From Streptomyces omiyaensis (GTDB lineage: Bacteria > Actinomycetota > Actinomycetes > Streptomycetales > Streptomycetaceae): a DNA stretch of 64,000 nucleotides. The position numbers and the translations under genes were made by a program. Under the pieces are notes generated by a model. That model was not told the DNA's origin, ran no database searches, and worked only from the letters and a program-made list of their open reading frames with translations. The DNA lies in the NCBI RefSeq assembly GCF_014650895.1, contig NZ_BMVV01000002.1, positions 186,001 through 250,000 on the forward strand, read 5' to 3'. Below are positions 1 to 8,658 of this stretch, one piece after another. The stretch's first letter is position 1. The number at the start of each line of letters is the position of its first letter.

Positions 1-641
1 GGCAGCGCCTCGCGCTCGTCGGACTCCAGGGCGGCGCCGGAGCCCCGCATCTTCTCCCACAGCTCGCGGGAGGCGTCGCGGAGGTTGATCCGCAGCAGCA
101 TCGGCATGATCTGGCTGGTGTAGATCACGATGGTGACGAGGCCGAAGAGGTAGCAGACCGTGTACGCGGTGGCCACGTGGCCCTGGTACTGGGTGATCTG
201 CTCCTGCGTCAGGTCGGAGAGCTTGCCGATGGCCTCGGTGGCCGTGCCGACGACCGCGGACTCGGTGGCGGCGCCGGCCAGGATGCCGGCGGCGGTGCCG
301 ACGTCCAGGTCGAAGGCCTCCGCCAGGCCGAGGGCGATGCCGACGACGCAGACCACCTCGATGATGCAGAGGGTGAAGAAGCGCAGGCTCTTCCTGTTGA
401 GGTTGGCGAAGAACTGGGGCCCGGCCAGATAGCCGAGCGAGAAGATGAAGATCGCGAAGAAGATCGTCTTGACGTCGTCGGAGACGGTGACCTTCGCCCA
501 GGCGCCCATGAGCAGCGAGACGATCAGCGTCCCGCAGATGCCGCCGAGCGTGATCGGGCCGACCCGGAGCTTGCCGAGGAGGTAACCCGCGGCGAGGCAG
601 ACGAAGAGGGCGAGTTCGGGATGGTCGCGCAGGACTCCCAT
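1..641 (-). CDS. AspT/YidE-type exchanger membrane protein, partial
   Basis: Only the first 213 codons are present; the 3' end lies outside the window. The ATG at 641 follows a purine-rich GGGGTGAGG. The product is a polytopic membrane protein with hydrophobic stretches around residues 9-50, 60-75, 84-105 and 160-180. It contains the FSLGYLAGPQFF signature typical of the aspartate:alanine exchanger family, whose members run to about 560 residues in two repeats of membrane helices flanking cytosolic TrkA-C domains. The substrate cannot be told from the sequence; many members are not aspartate transporters. No operon partner is visible in the window. Confidence 0.8.
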   Translation of the reverse strand, partial: MGVLRDHPELALFVCLAAGYLLGKLRVGPITLGGICGTLIVSLLMGAWAKVTVSDDVKTIFFAIFIFSLGYLAGPQFFANLNRKSLRFFTLCIIEVVCVVGIALGLAEAFDLDVGTAAGILAGAATESAVVGTATEAIGKLSDLTQEQITQYQGHVATAYTVCYLFGLVTIVIYTSQIMPMLLRINLRDASRELWEKMRGSGAALESDEREAL

Positions 642-829
642 CCGGCCTCACCCCGCCCACGCGATGGGCAAATCGTTCATAGCGGACATAAGGGGAAGCT
701 AGCAGCGCAAGATCGGCAGAGGGCCGCCGCCGCGCCCGTCCGGGTGAACGCCCTCCGCGGCCCCGTCGCCCCGTCGCCCCGTCCCCCTTGAGCCCGTCCA
801 CCCCTTCACCCCTTCACCCCTTCACCCCT
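642..829. other. intergenic spacer, GC-rich, no gene seen
   Basis: This 188-base spacer separates two minus-strand genes. It holds GTCGCCCC and CCCCTTCA short tandem repeats and no convincing reading frame. It must carry the promoter of the exchanger gene ending at 1, but no clear -35/-10 pair stands out. Confidence 0.5.
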
Positions 830-840
830 TCACCCCTTCA
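801..840. repeat. five perfect tandem copies of CCCCTTCA
   Basis: An 8-bp unit is repeated five times without mismatch. On the minus strand it reads TGAAGGGG, and the TGA stop of the upstream permease gene (830-832) falls inside the array. Because 8 is not a multiple of 3, a change in copy number would not extend the reading frame past the repeat. Confidence 0.9.
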
Positions 841-1705
841 CCGCGCCCCGCATCACCCCGCCCACGATCTGCCGCCCGAAGAGGGCGAGCACCACGAGGA
901 GCGGCAGCGTCCCGAGCAGCGCCCCCGCCATCACCACCGAGGTGTCCGGCACGTACCCCCGCCCGAGCCCGGTCAGCGCCACCTGCACCGTCGGGTTCCC
1001 CGTCTGGGTCAGCGCGAGGACCGGCCAGAAGAAGTCGTTCCACGCCGCCACGAAGGACAGCATCCCGAGCACCGCCATCGCCGGCCGCGCCGCCGGCAGC
1101 ACCAGGTGCCACACCACCCGCAGCGTCCCCGCCCCGTCCATCCGCGCCGCCTCCAGGAGCTCGGGCGGCAGGGCCCGCAGCAGGTGCTGGCGCATGTAGA
1201 AGACGCCGAAGGCGGAGACCAGCGAGGGGAGCACCACCGACTGGAGCTGGTCCGTCCACCCCAGCCGGGCGATCAGCAGGTAGAGCGGGACGACCCCGAG
1301 CTGGGGCGGCACCAGCAGCGTCGCCCCCACCAGGAGCAGCAGCGGCCCCCGGAAGCGGAACCGCAGCCGGGCGAAGGCGAAGCCGGCCAGCGTCGAGAAG
1401 AGCACCGTGCCGAGCGCCACCGATCCCGCCACCACGGCCGTGTTGGCCAGCGCCTCGCCCATCCCGCCCTCGTCCCAGGCCACCGACAGGTTCCGGCCCA
1501 GGTTCCGGCCGAACCGGAACGGCGGCGGGCTCTGGGCCAGCCGCCCGCTCGTCCGCGAGGCGGCGACCGCCGTCCACAGCAGCGGGAAGACGGAGACCGC
1601 CGTGAACAGGCCGAGCAGCAGGTACGTCCCCCACCCGCCCCGCTCGTACGGCTCCGCCCCCGCGTCCGGCCCCCGGTCGCGGCCCCGCCGCGCCCGCCCG
1701 CTCAC
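830..1705 (-). CDS. CebG-like sugar ABC transporter permease
   Basis: 291-residue inner-membrane permease of the MalG/CebG type. After a short Arg-rich N-terminus there are about six membrane segments, and the cytoplasmic EAA loop is visible (EAARMDGAGTL..LPAARPA), which contacts the ATPase. The chosen GTG start at 1705 overlaps the stop of the upstream permease as GTGA, the normal arrangement for coupled permease pairs. The third gene of a binding protein-permease-permease operon. No ATPase gene is adjacent; Streptomyces sugar importers of this class usually share the unlinked MsiK ATPase. The gene ends inside an 8-bp tandem repeat. Confidence 0.9.
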   Translation of the reverse strand: MSGRARRGRDRGPDAGAEPYERGGWGTYLLLGLFTAVSVFPLLWTAVAASRTSGRLAQSPPPFRFGRNLGRNLSVAWDEGGMGEALANTAVVAGSVALGTVLFSTLAGFAFARLRFRFRGPLLLLVGATLLVPPQLGVVPLYLLIARLGWTDQLQSVVLPSLVSAFGVFYMRQHLLRALPPELLEAARMDGAGTLRVVWHLVLPAARPAMAVLGMLSFVAAWNDFFWPVLALTQTGNPTVQVALTGLGRGYVPDTSVVMAGALLGTLPLLVVLALFGRQIVGGVMRGAVKG

Positions 1706-2694
1706 CGCCGCGCCCTCCTGCCGCGGGCGACCCGCGCGAGCCGCACCGCCCCGAAGAGCACCACCAGGAGCAGCAGCATCGCCCAGGCGATCGCGGCCGC
1801 CCGCCCCAGGTGCAGGTTCACCCAGCCCTGTTCGTACAGGTAGAGCCCCAGCGTCTGGTACTGGTGGTCGGCGCCGCCCGAGGCGCCCGCCCCGCTGCTG
1901 AAGAGCAGCGGTTCGCCGAAGAGCTGCAGCGCGCCGATCGTCGACACCAGCCCCGTGAAGGCCAGCGCCGGCCGCAGTCCCGGCAGCGTCACGTGGAGGA
2001 ACCGGCGCCACCGGGACGCCCCGTCCAGGGCCGCCGCCTCGTAGAGCTCGTGCGGGATCGTCTGCATCGCCGCCAGGTAGATCAGGGCGTTGTAGCCCGT
2101 CCAGCGCCAGATCACGATCGACGCCACCGCGAACTTCGACGCCCACGGGCCGTTCTGCCAGTCCACCGGAGCGAGCCCGACCAGCCCGATCGCCCAGTTC
2201 ACCATCCCCTGGTCGCGCCCGTAGAACAGGGCGAAGACCAGCGTCGCCGCCGCCACCGAGGTCGCGTACGGGGCGAGTGCCGCCACCCGGAAGAAGAGCC
2301 GCCCGCGCAGCCGGGCGTCCAGCAGGTGCGCCGCGCCGAGCGCGAGCAGCAGCTGCGGCACGGTCGCCAGCACCCCGATCAGCACCGTGTTCGCCAGCGC
2401 GTTCCAGAAGAAGTCGTCGGTGAGCAGCCGGGCGTAGTTGTGCAGGCCCACCCACTCCCGGGCCTCCGGCGCGGTCAGCTCCACCCGGAAGAGCGAGGTC
2501 CAGGCCGTCGCGGCCAGCGGGAAGAGCCCGAAGGCCCCGAAGAGCAGGAAGAAGGGGGCGACCAGCACGTACGGCGCCGCCCGCGACCGCAGGCGGCCGA
2601 GCCGGCGCCGCCCGGTCCCCGGCGGCCCCGGGGGGCCCGGCGCCAGGGGCAGGGCCCGCTCCACGAGGTCCTCGGCCATCCCGTTCCCGTCCAC
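1702..2694 (-). CDS. CebF-like sugar ABC transporter permease
   Basis: 330-residue permease of the MalF/CebF type with six predicted membrane spans starting near residue 41 (PYVLVAPFFLLFGAF) and an EAA loop (EAAALDGASRW..LPGLRPAL). It starts one base after the stop of the binding-protein gene with GTG at 2694; an in-frame ATG at 2679 is an alternative. Its stop overlaps the start of the second permease. With its neighbours it forms the membrane channel of an oligosaccharide importer, probably for beta-glucan oligosaccharides given the CebE-like binding protein and the divergent glucanases. Confidence 0.9.
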   Translation of the reverse strand: MDGNGMAEDLVERALPLAPGPPGPPGTGRRRLGRLRSRAAPYVLVAPFFLLFGAFGLFPLAATAWTSLFRVELTAPEAREWVGLHNYARLLTDDFFWNALANTVLIGVLATVPQLLLALGAAHLLDARLRGRLFFRVAALAPYATSVAAATLVFALFYGRDQGMVNWAIGLVGLAPVDWQNGPWASKFAVASIVIWRWTGYNALIYLAAMQTIPHELYEAAALDGASRWRRFLHVTLPGLRPALAFTGLVSTIGALQLFGEPLLFSSGAGASGGADHQYQTLGLYLYEQGWVNLHLGRAAAIAWAMLLLLVVLFGAVRLARVARGRRARR

Positions 2695-2695
2695 C

Positions 2696-4039
2696 TCACC
2701 GGTCCAGCGCGTTGTCGATGGCCTTCATCGCCGCCCGCCACGCCGACTCCGGCGACCGGCCCGTCTGGTCGACCTGGAGCATCCCCGTGTCGGACAGGAT
2801 CGTGTTGACCAGGCCGTCCTTGGGGCCGACCGGAGCCACCGGCACCCCCATGGCCGCCGCGGAGAAGATCCGGCCGACGGGCGCGTCGCCGAAGTACGGA
2901 TGGCGGGCGCCGCGGACCTGCGGCAGGCCGAAGGCGGCCTCGGCGCTCGGGAAGCTGCCCCGCCGCTCGAAGAGCACCGCCTGCTGCGCGGGCGCGGTCA
3001 GCCAGGCCGCCAGCTCGGCCGCCTCCTCGACGTGCCTCCCGGCGGCCGGGACGACCAGGAAGGAGCCGCCCCAGTTCCCCGGCCGGGGCGCCTTCGCGAC
3101 GTCCCACTTCCCCTTCCCGTCCGGGCCGCCCTTGTCCTGGATGTAGCCGAGCATCCACGCCGGGCAGGCGATCGAGGCGAACCGTCCGTGCGCGAAGCCC
3201 TGGTCCCAGTCGGGGGTGAACTGCTGGAGGCGGGCGGTCAGTCCGTGCTCGGCGAACGCGGCGCCGAGGTCCCAGGCGGCCCGCACGGCCGGGTTGGCCG
3301 CCACCACGAGCCGCCCCTCGGCGTCGTAGTAGCGCAGCCGCGCGCCCGAGATCACGGCGGCCATCACCCCGGACGCGGAGTCGGTGAAGGCCACGCCCTC
3401 GGGCGCCCGCGCGGCGAACCGCCGCCCCGTCTCCAGGTACTTCCGCCACTCCCCGGCCCACAGCCGGCCCACCTCCTCGCGGTCGGTGGGCAGCCCGGCG
3501 GCGGCGAAGTGGTCCTTGCGGTAGCAGACGGCCAGCGGCCCGATGTCGGTGCCGAGCCCCAGGACCCGCCCGTCCCCGGTCCGCGCCTGCGCCCACTTCC
3601 AGGGCAGGAAGGCGTTCTCCTCCACCCCGGGCGCGTGCGCCAGGTCGACGAGCCGGCCGGCCTGGGTGTCGACGACCTCGGCGATGTTCCCGACCTCGAC
3701 GGCCTGGACGTCGGCGAGGCCGGCGCCGGCCGTGAGGTGGGTGAGCAGCTGCGGGTAGTAGACGTCGGCGCGGGCGAGCGAGGTCTGCCGGACCGCGACG
3801 TCCGGGTGGAGCCGCATGTACGTGTCGTACAGCCCGGCCTCCTTGAGCCCGAAGGTCCCGTACACCCCGACGGTGAGGGTGACCGGCCGGCCCGCTCCGT
3901 CCACGGTCTCCCCGGATCCGGCCGGGGGCGGCACCGGCGGGTCGTCCGCGCAGCCGCCGAGCAGGGCCGCGGCGAGCAGCAGCGCCAGGGCGCGCGGGCG
4001 GGCGCCGGTCCGTCGTGGTGTCCCGTTCCTCCGCCCCAT
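2696..4039 (-). CDS. CebE-like oligosaccharide-binding lipoprotein
   Basis: 447-residue extracellular solute-binding lipoprotein. The signal sequence has a basic N-terminus, a hydrophobic core and a lipobox LLGGC with the modified Cys at residue 30. The mature part resembles CebE, the cellobiose/cellotriose-binding protein of Streptomyces, with family features such as VTLTVGVYGTFG, GLGTDIGPLAVCYRKD and CPAWMLGYIQ. First gene of a three-gene importer operon. The ATG at 4039 is the best start that places the signal peptide correctly. It may be a paralogue of the housekeeping cebE with a different chain-length or xyloglucan preference; that is inference from its position opposite a GH74 xyloglucanase. 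Confidence 0.88.
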   Translation of the reverse strand: MGRRNGTPRRTGARPRALALLLAAALLGGCADDPPVPPPAGSGETVDGAGRPVTLTVGVYGTFGLKEAGLYDTYMRLHPDVAVRQTSLARADVYYPQLLTHLTAGAGLADVQAVEVGNIAEVVDTQAGRLVDLAHAPGVEENAFLPWKWAQARTGDGRVLGLGTDIGPLAVCYRKDHFAAAGLPTDREEVGRLWAGEWRKYLETGRRFAARAPEGVAFTDSASGVMAAVISGARLRYYDAEGRLVVAANPAVRAAWDLGAAFAEHGLTARLQQFTPDWDQGFAHGRFASIACPAWMLGYIQDKGGPDGKGKWDVAKAPRPGNWGGSFLVVPAAGRHVEEAAELAAWLTAPAQQAVLFERRGSFPSAEAAFGLPQVRGARHPYFGDAPVGRIFSAAAMGVPVAPVGPKDGLVNTILSDTGMLQVDQTGRSPESAWRAAMKAIDNALDR

Positions 4040-4161
4040 GGGCCCGACCGTAGGCGGCGGGGGCGGGGCGGCCGGCGGGGCGGCGCCGGGGGCCGGGCCG
4101 GGCTCACCCGTTCGGCCCCCGGCCGGGCGGGCCGTCGAACGTCTTCGACGGGTCCCGCGTA

Positions 4162-4191
4162 TTGACCGTGTTCTGACAGGAAACGGATAGT
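4162..4191 (+). promoter_or_regulatory. likely promoter of the GH74-GH10 operon
   Basis: A TTGACC (-35-like, 4162-4167) and GATAGT (-10-like, 4186-4191) are separated by 18 bases, upstream of the GH74 gene. The CebR-type operator overlaps the end of the -10 box. Confidence 0.45.
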
Positions 4192-4204
4192 GGGAGCGCT
4201 CCCA
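4191..4204. promoter_or_regulatory. CebR-type operator TGGGAGCGCTCCCA
   Basis: A perfect 14-bp palindrome identical to the known binding consensus of CebR, the LacI-family repressor released by cello-oligosaccharides. It lies 26 bases upstream of the GH74 start and between the divergent transporter operon and hydrolase operon, so it could repress either or both. No cebR gene is in the window. Confidence 0.9.
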
Positions 4205-4229
4205 TACTTCACTTCCCGACGGGATACCC

Positions 4230-6902
4230 ATGCGCAGACCACGACTCCTCGCGGGGCTCGCGGGGCTGGCCCTCACGGCCGGGCTCCTCGCCGGCGCCCT
4301 GCCCGCGGGCGCCGCCGAGACCGCCCCGGCCCCGGCCTCCGCCGCGTACACCTGGAAGAACGTCCGGATCGACGGCGGCGGCTTCGTCCCCGGCCTGGTC
4401 TTCAACCGGACCGAGAAGAACCTCCTCTACGCCCGCACCGACATCGGCGGCGCCTACCGCTGGGACCAGGCCGGCTCCGCCTGGATCCCGCTCCTCGACC
4501 ACGTCGGCTGGGACGACTGGGGCCACACCGGCGTCGTCTCCCTCGCCTCCGACGCCGCCGACCCCGACAGGGTCTACGCCGCCGTCGGCACCTACACCAA
4601 CGACTGGGACCCCGGCACGGGCGCCGTCCTGCGCTCCGCCGACCGCGGCGCCACCTGGCGGCGCGCCGACCTCCCCTTCAAGCTCGGCGGCAACATGCCC
4701 GGCCGCGGCATGGGCGAGCGCCTCGCCGTCGACCCGCACAAGAACTCCGTCCTCTACCTCGGCGCCCCCAGCGGCAACGGCCTCTGGCGCTCCACCGACT
4801 CCGGCGCCACCTGGGCGAAGGTCACCTCCTTCACCAACCCCGGCGACTACCGGCAGGACCCCTCCGACACCAGCGGCTACAACTCCGACGCGCAGGGCAT
4901 CGTCTGGATCACCTTCGACGAGTCCACCGGCAGCGGGACCGGCGCCGGCGCCGGCGCCACGAAGACGATCTACGTCGGCGTCGGCGACAAGGAGAACGCC
5001 GTCTACCGCTCCACCGACGCGGGCGCCACCTGGACCCGCCTCGCCGGCCAGCCCACCGGCTACCTCGCCCACAAGGGCGTCCTCGACGCCGGGAACGGCT
5101 ACCTCTACCTCGCCTACAGCGACACCGCGGGCCCCTACGACGGCGGCAAGGGCAAGGTCTACCGCTACGCCACCGCCACCGGCGAGTGGAAGGACGTCAG
5201 CCCCGTCGCCGAGGCCGACACCTACCACGGCTTCAGCGGCCTCACCCTCGACCGGCAGCGCCCCGGCACGGTCATGGTCTCCGCCTACAGCTCCTGGTGG
5301 CCCGACACCCAGATCTTCCGCTCCACCGACTCCGGCTCCACCTGGACCAGGGCCTGGGACTACTCCTCGTACCCCGACCGCTCGAACCGCTACACCATGG
5401 ACGTCTCCTCGGTGCCCTGGCTGACCTGGGGCGGCAACCCCACCCCGCCCGAGCAGACCCCCAAGCTCGGCTGGATGACCGAGGCGCTGGAGATCGACCC
5501 CTTCGACTCGGACCGCATGCTGTACGGCACCGGCGCCACGGTCTACGGCACCACCGAGCTCACCCGGTGGGACGCGGACGCGAAGTTCACCATCAGGCCC
5601 ATGGTGAAGGGCCTGGAGGAGACCGCCGTCCTCGACCTGGTCTCGCCGCCCTCCGGCGCCCCGCTGATCAGCGCCCTCGGCGACATCGGGGGCTTCCGCC
5701 ACACCGACCTCGGCGCCGTCCCGCCGATGATGTTCACCGCCCCGAACTTCACCTCGACGACCAGTCTCGACTACGCCGAGACCAAGCCGGACGTCCTCGT
5801 CCGCTCCGGCCACCTCGACGGCGGGCCCCGGGTCGCCTTCTCCACCGACAACGGCGCGCACTGGTCCGCCGGACAGGAACCCGCGGGCGTCACCGGTGGC
5901 GGCACGGTCGCCGCGGCCGCCGACGGCAGCCGCTTCGTCTGGAGCCCCGAGGGCACCGCGGGCGTCCACGCCGCCACCGGACACGGCACCTCCTGGACCC
6001 GGGCGGCCGGCATCCCGGCCGGCGCCGTCGTCGAGTCCGACCGGGTCGACCCGAAGACCTTCTACGGCTTCCACGGCGGCACCTTCTACGCCTCCGCCGA
6101 CGGCGGCCTGACCTTCACCGCCAAGGCCACCGGCCTGCCCGCCGAGGGCAACGTCCGCTTCAAGGCCGTCCCGGGGCGGAAGGGCGACATCTGGCTCGCG
6201 GGCGGAGCCCCCGACGCCGCGTACGGCCTCTGGCACTCCACCGACGGCGGCGCCACCTTCACCCGCCTCCCCGGCGTCGACCAGGCCGACGCGATCGGCT
6301 TCGGCAAGGCGGCCCCGAACGCCTCCTACCCGGCGCTCTACTCCAGCGCGAAGATCGGGGGCGTCCGCGGCGTCTTCCGCTCCACCGACGCCGGCGCCAC
6401 CTGGGTCCGGGTCAACGACGACGCCCACCAGTGGGGCTGGACCGGCGCCACCATCACCGGCGACCCGCGCGTCTACGGACGCGTCTACGTGGCGACCAAC
6501 GGGCGCGGCATCCTCTACGGCGACACGAGCGAGACCGGCGGCGGGGACGGCGGCGGCACCGACCCCGGCACCCCGCCCGCCGGTGCCTGCAAGGTCGCCT
6601 ACACGATCACCAACCAGTGGCAGGGCGGCTTCCAGGCCGACGTCACCGTCACCAACACCTCCACCGCCGCCTGGACCGGCTGGACCCTCGGCTGGAGCTT
6701 CCCCGCCGGTCAGACCGTCGGCCAGATGTGGAACGCCACCCCGGCCCAGACCGGCTCCGCCGTCACCGCGAGGAACGCCGGCTGGAACGGCGCCGTCGCC
6801 GCCGGCGGCTCCGCCTCCTTCGGCTTCACCGGCGGCTGGACCGGCACCAACCCCGTACCCGCCGTCTTCACCCTCGGAGGTGCCACGTGTTCCGCCGCCT
6901 GA
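4230..6902 (+). CDS. secreted GH74 xyloglucanase with CBM2
   Basis: 890-residue secreted enzyme. A signal peptide (about residues 1-28, ending AGA-A) leads into a GH74 double beta-propeller (about 38-775) with repeated STDxGATW blade motifs, then a Gly/Asp/Pro linker and a family 2 cellulose-binding module (785-890, Cys787/Cys887, surface Trp residues). The two catalytic Asp of GH74 match D71 in RTDIGGAYRW and D485 in LGDIGGF. It should cleave the beta-1,4-glucan backbone of xyloglucan outside the cell while bound to cellulose. A CebR-type operator lies just upstream. The reading frame overlaps the xylanase gene by 16 bases. Confidence 0.95.
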   Translation: MRRPRLLAGLAGLALTAGLLAGALPAGAAETAPAPASAAYTWKNVRIDGGGFVPGLVFNRTEKNLLYARTDIGGAYRWDQAGSAWIPLLDHVGWDDWGHTGVVSLASDAADPDRVYAAVGTYTNDWDPGTGAVLRSADRGATWRRADLPFKLGGNMPGRGMGERLAVDPHKNSVLYLGAPSGNGLWRSTDSGATWAKVTSFTNPGDYRQDPSDTSGYNSDAQGIVWITFDESTGSGTGAGAGATKTIYVGVGDKENAVYRSTDAGATWTRLAGQPTGYLAHKGVLDAGNGYLYLAYSDTAGPYDGGKGKVYRYATATGEWKDVSPVAEADTYHGFSGLTLDRQRPGTVMVSAYSSWWPDTQIFRSTDSGSTWTRAWDYSSYPDRSNRYTMDVSSVPWLTWGGNPTPPEQTPKLGWMTEALEIDPFDSDRMLYGTGATVYGTTELTRWDADAKFTIRPMVKGLEETAVLDLVSPPSGAPLISALGDIGGFRHTDLGAVPPMMFTAPNFTSTTSLDYAETKPDVLVRSGHLDGGPRVAFSTDNGAHWSAGQEPAGVTGGGTVAAAADGSRFVWSPEGTAGVHAATGHGTSWTRAAGIPAGAVVESDRVDPKTFYGFHGGTFYASADGGLTFTAKATGLPAEGNVRFKAVPGRKGDIWLAGGAPDAAYGLWHSTDGGATFTRLPGVDQADAIGFGKAAPNASYPALYSSAKIGGVRGVFRSTDAGATWVRVNDDAHQWGWTGATITGDPRVYGRVYVATNGRGILYGDTSETGGGDGGGTDPGTPPAGACKVAYTITNQWQGGFQADVTVTNTSTAAWTGWTLGWSFPAGQTVGQMWNATPAQTGSAVTARNAGWNGAVAAGGSASFGFTGGWTGTNPVPAVFTLGGATCSAA

Positions 6903-8221
6903 CCGCCGGCGCGGCGCTCCTCGCCGCCGCCCTCGGCCTCGCCGGGCCCGCCTCGGCCGCCGAGGCCCCGCTGCGGGACCTCGCCGACGCCCGGGGGATC
7001 TACCTCGGCACCGCCGTCACCGGCGGGAGGCTCACCGGAGGGTACGCCGACACCGCCGCCGCCCAGTTCGGCTCCGTCACCCCCGGCAACGAGATGAAGT
7101 GGGGGTCCGTCGAACCCGTGCGCGGCCAGTTCTCCTGGACCGGCGCCGACCGGGTCGTCGACTTCGCCGAGGCGCACGGCCAGGAGGTCCGCGGCCACAC
7201 CCTGGTCTGGCACAGCCAGCTGCCCTCCTGGGTCGAGAACGGCACCTGGACCCCGGACGCCCTGCGCGCGGTCATGACCGACCACGTCACCACCGAGGTG
7301 GGCCGCTACAAGGGCCGCGTCGACCACTGGGACGTCGTCAACGAACCCCTGAACGAGGACGGCACCCTCCGGCGGTCCGTCTTCGGCGCCACCCTCGGCG
7401 AGTCCTACATCGCCGACGCCTTCCGGGCCGCCCGGGCCGCCGACCCGGCCGCGCGCCTCTACGTCAACGACTACTCGACCGACGGCCTCGGCGCCAAGAG
7501 CGACGGCATGTACGCCCTGGTCGAGCGGCTCCTCGCCCAGGGCGTGCCGATCGACGGAGTGGGCTTCCAGGCCCACCTGATCCTCGGCCAGGTCCCCTCC
7601 ACCCTGGAGGCCAACCTCCGGCGCTTCGCCGAGCTCGGCGTCGACGTGGCGATCACCGAGCTCGACGTCCGGATGACCCTGCCCGCCACCGACGCGAAGC
7701 TCGCCCAGCAGAAGGCGGACTACGCGGCGGTGACCCGCGCCTGCCTGGCCGTCACCCGGTGCGCCGGGCTCACCGTCTGGGGCTTCACCGACTCCGACTC
7801 CTGGATCCCGGACTTCTTCCCGGGCCAGGGCGCGGCCACCCCCTACGACGAGAGCCTGAACCCGAAGCCCGCGTACGCCGGGATCGCCGAGGCCCTGGGC
7901 CCGGTCACCCCGCCCGGCCCGGCGGGCTGCGCCGCCGCGTACGCGGTGCAGAGCCAGTGGGGCGGCGGCTTCACCGGCCAGGTCACCGTCCGCAACACCG
8001 GCACCGCCCCGCTGACCGGCTGGAAGGTCACCTGGGAGTACCCGGCGGGCCAGCGGGTCACCCAGGCGTGGAACGCGGGCGTCACCCAGACCGGCACCAC
8101 GGTGACGGCGACGCACCTCGCGTACAACGGCACGGTCCCGGCCGGCGGCTCCACGGTCTTCGGCTTCAACGCCTCCTGGACCGGTGCCAACCCGCCCCCG
8201 CCCACCCTCACCTGCTCCTAG
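6887..8221 (+). CDS. secreted GH10 endo-1,4-beta-xylanase with CBM2
   Basis: 444-residue secreted xylanase. Signal peptide (about 1-24), a GH10 barrel (about 27-335) with acid/base E153 in WDVVNEP and nucleophile E258 in ITELDVR, a very short Pro linker and a C-terminal family 2 cellulose-binding module (about 347-444, Cys348/Cys443). The GTG start at 6887 has a GGAGG Shine-Dalgarno six bases upstream and lies inside the last codons of the GH74 gene, so translation of the two enzymes is probably coupled. Same CebR-type control is expected. Followed by a strong terminator and then the prophage. Confidence 0.95.
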   Translation: MFRRLTAGAALLAAALGLAGPASAAEAPLRDLADARGIYLGTAVTGGRLTGGYADTAAAQFGSVTPGNEMKWGSVEPVRGQFSWTGADRVVDFAEAHGQEVRGHTLVWHSQLPSWVENGTWTPDALRAVMTDHVTTEVGRYKGRVDHWDVVNEPLNEDGTLRRSVFGATLGESYIADAFRAARAADPAARLYVNDYSTDGLGAKSDGMYALVERLLAQGVPIDGVGFQAHLILGQVPSTLEANLRRFAELGVDVAITELDVRMTLPATDAKLAQQKADYAAVTRACLAVTRCAGLTVWGFTDSDSWIPDFFPGQGAATPYDESLNPKPAYAGIAEALGPVTPPGPAGCAAAYAVQSQWGGGFTGQVTVRNTGTAPLTGWKVTWEYPAGQRVTQAWNAGVTQTGTTVTATHLAYNGTVPAGGSTVFGFNASWTGANPPPPTLTCS

Positions 8222-8238
8222 CGGGCGCACGAGAACGG

Positions 8239-8272
8239 CCGAGGCCCCGGTTCTTCCGAACCGGGGCCTCGG
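8239..8272 (+). terminator. terminator after the xylanase gene
   Basis: A perfect 14-bp stem (CCGAGGCCCCGGTT / AACCGGGGCCTCGG) with a 6-base loop, 17 bases after the xylanase stop and just before attL. Confidence 0.9.
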
Positions 8273-8275
8273 CCC

Positions 8276-8301
8276 TCAGGGTGAGTAACGGGACTCGAAC
8301 C
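8276..8301. other. attL, prophage left junction
   Basis: Twenty-six bases identical to 45304-45329. They correspond to the last 22 bases of tRNA-His plus four downstream bases (complement strand), left behind here as a fragment without the rest of the tRNA. Confidence 0.93.
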
Positions 8302-8406
8302 AGTTTCGTTACCCACTTTTGACCTGCGGCGATGCCGAGAATCCGGACATACCGGGGCTGTTCGATGTCGCTCGATGTCGCTCGGGGTGCCCCGATGGGG
8401 GGTGTT

Positions 8407-8432
8407 GTTCCCGTGGGAACAGGCGCGGGAAC
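8407..8432. promoter_or_regulatory. candidate integrase arm-type sites, left
   Basis: GTTCCCGTGGGAAC (6-bp arms, 2-base centre) is followed by another GGGAAC. The nonamer GTTCCCGTG recurs at 45231-45239, on the other side of the attachment core in the excised phage circle. Confidence 0.35.
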
Positions 8433-8621
8433 GGGGCTGGCGCCCGGTCCCGGAGTGAGTAGCCGAGCTCCTGACCGCGATAGGCCGGAACGTGACAGCG
8501 CCCCCGCTGAAGCGAGGGCGCCGCCTGACCGCTCCCGACCGCCTGGGGGGCAGGACTGGGAGGGCCAGTCTGTGGAGTGCTGTACTCCGCTTTCCTATCG
8601 CATGCCTTCATGATCACACAA

Positions 8622-8639
8622 TGTAGGGTTTGGCCTACA
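8622..8639. promoter_or_regulatory. inverted repeat TGTAGG-N6-CCTACA before XRE gene
   Basis: A 6-bp inverted repeat 20 bases upstream of the XRE start, flanked by two TGATCA palindromes (8611-8616 and 8646-8651). The position suits an autoregulatory operator. Confidence 0.4.
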
Positions 8640-8658
8640 GCTTTTTGATCATGGTCCC

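Larger units (their letters stand above)
8302..8658. other. non-coding prophage end, attP arm region
   Basis: No convincing gene: frames on both strands here are short and lack family features. It holds a tandem TCGATGTCGC duplication (about 8360-8380), three GTTCCC/GGGAAC hexamers (8407-8432) that may be integrase arm sites, and the promoter region of the XRE gene at its right end. Confidence 0.5.

Noticed and set aside
177..791. Plus-strand frame of 204 codons at the left end
   Set aside because: Shadow of the minus-strand exchanger gene; Asp/Gly/Arg-rich antisense composition.
4190..8221. One 1343-codon open frame across the hydrolase genes
   Set aside because: Its first 900 codons are an Arg/Pro-rich shadow of the GH74 gene; only the last part (from 6887) is the real xylanase.
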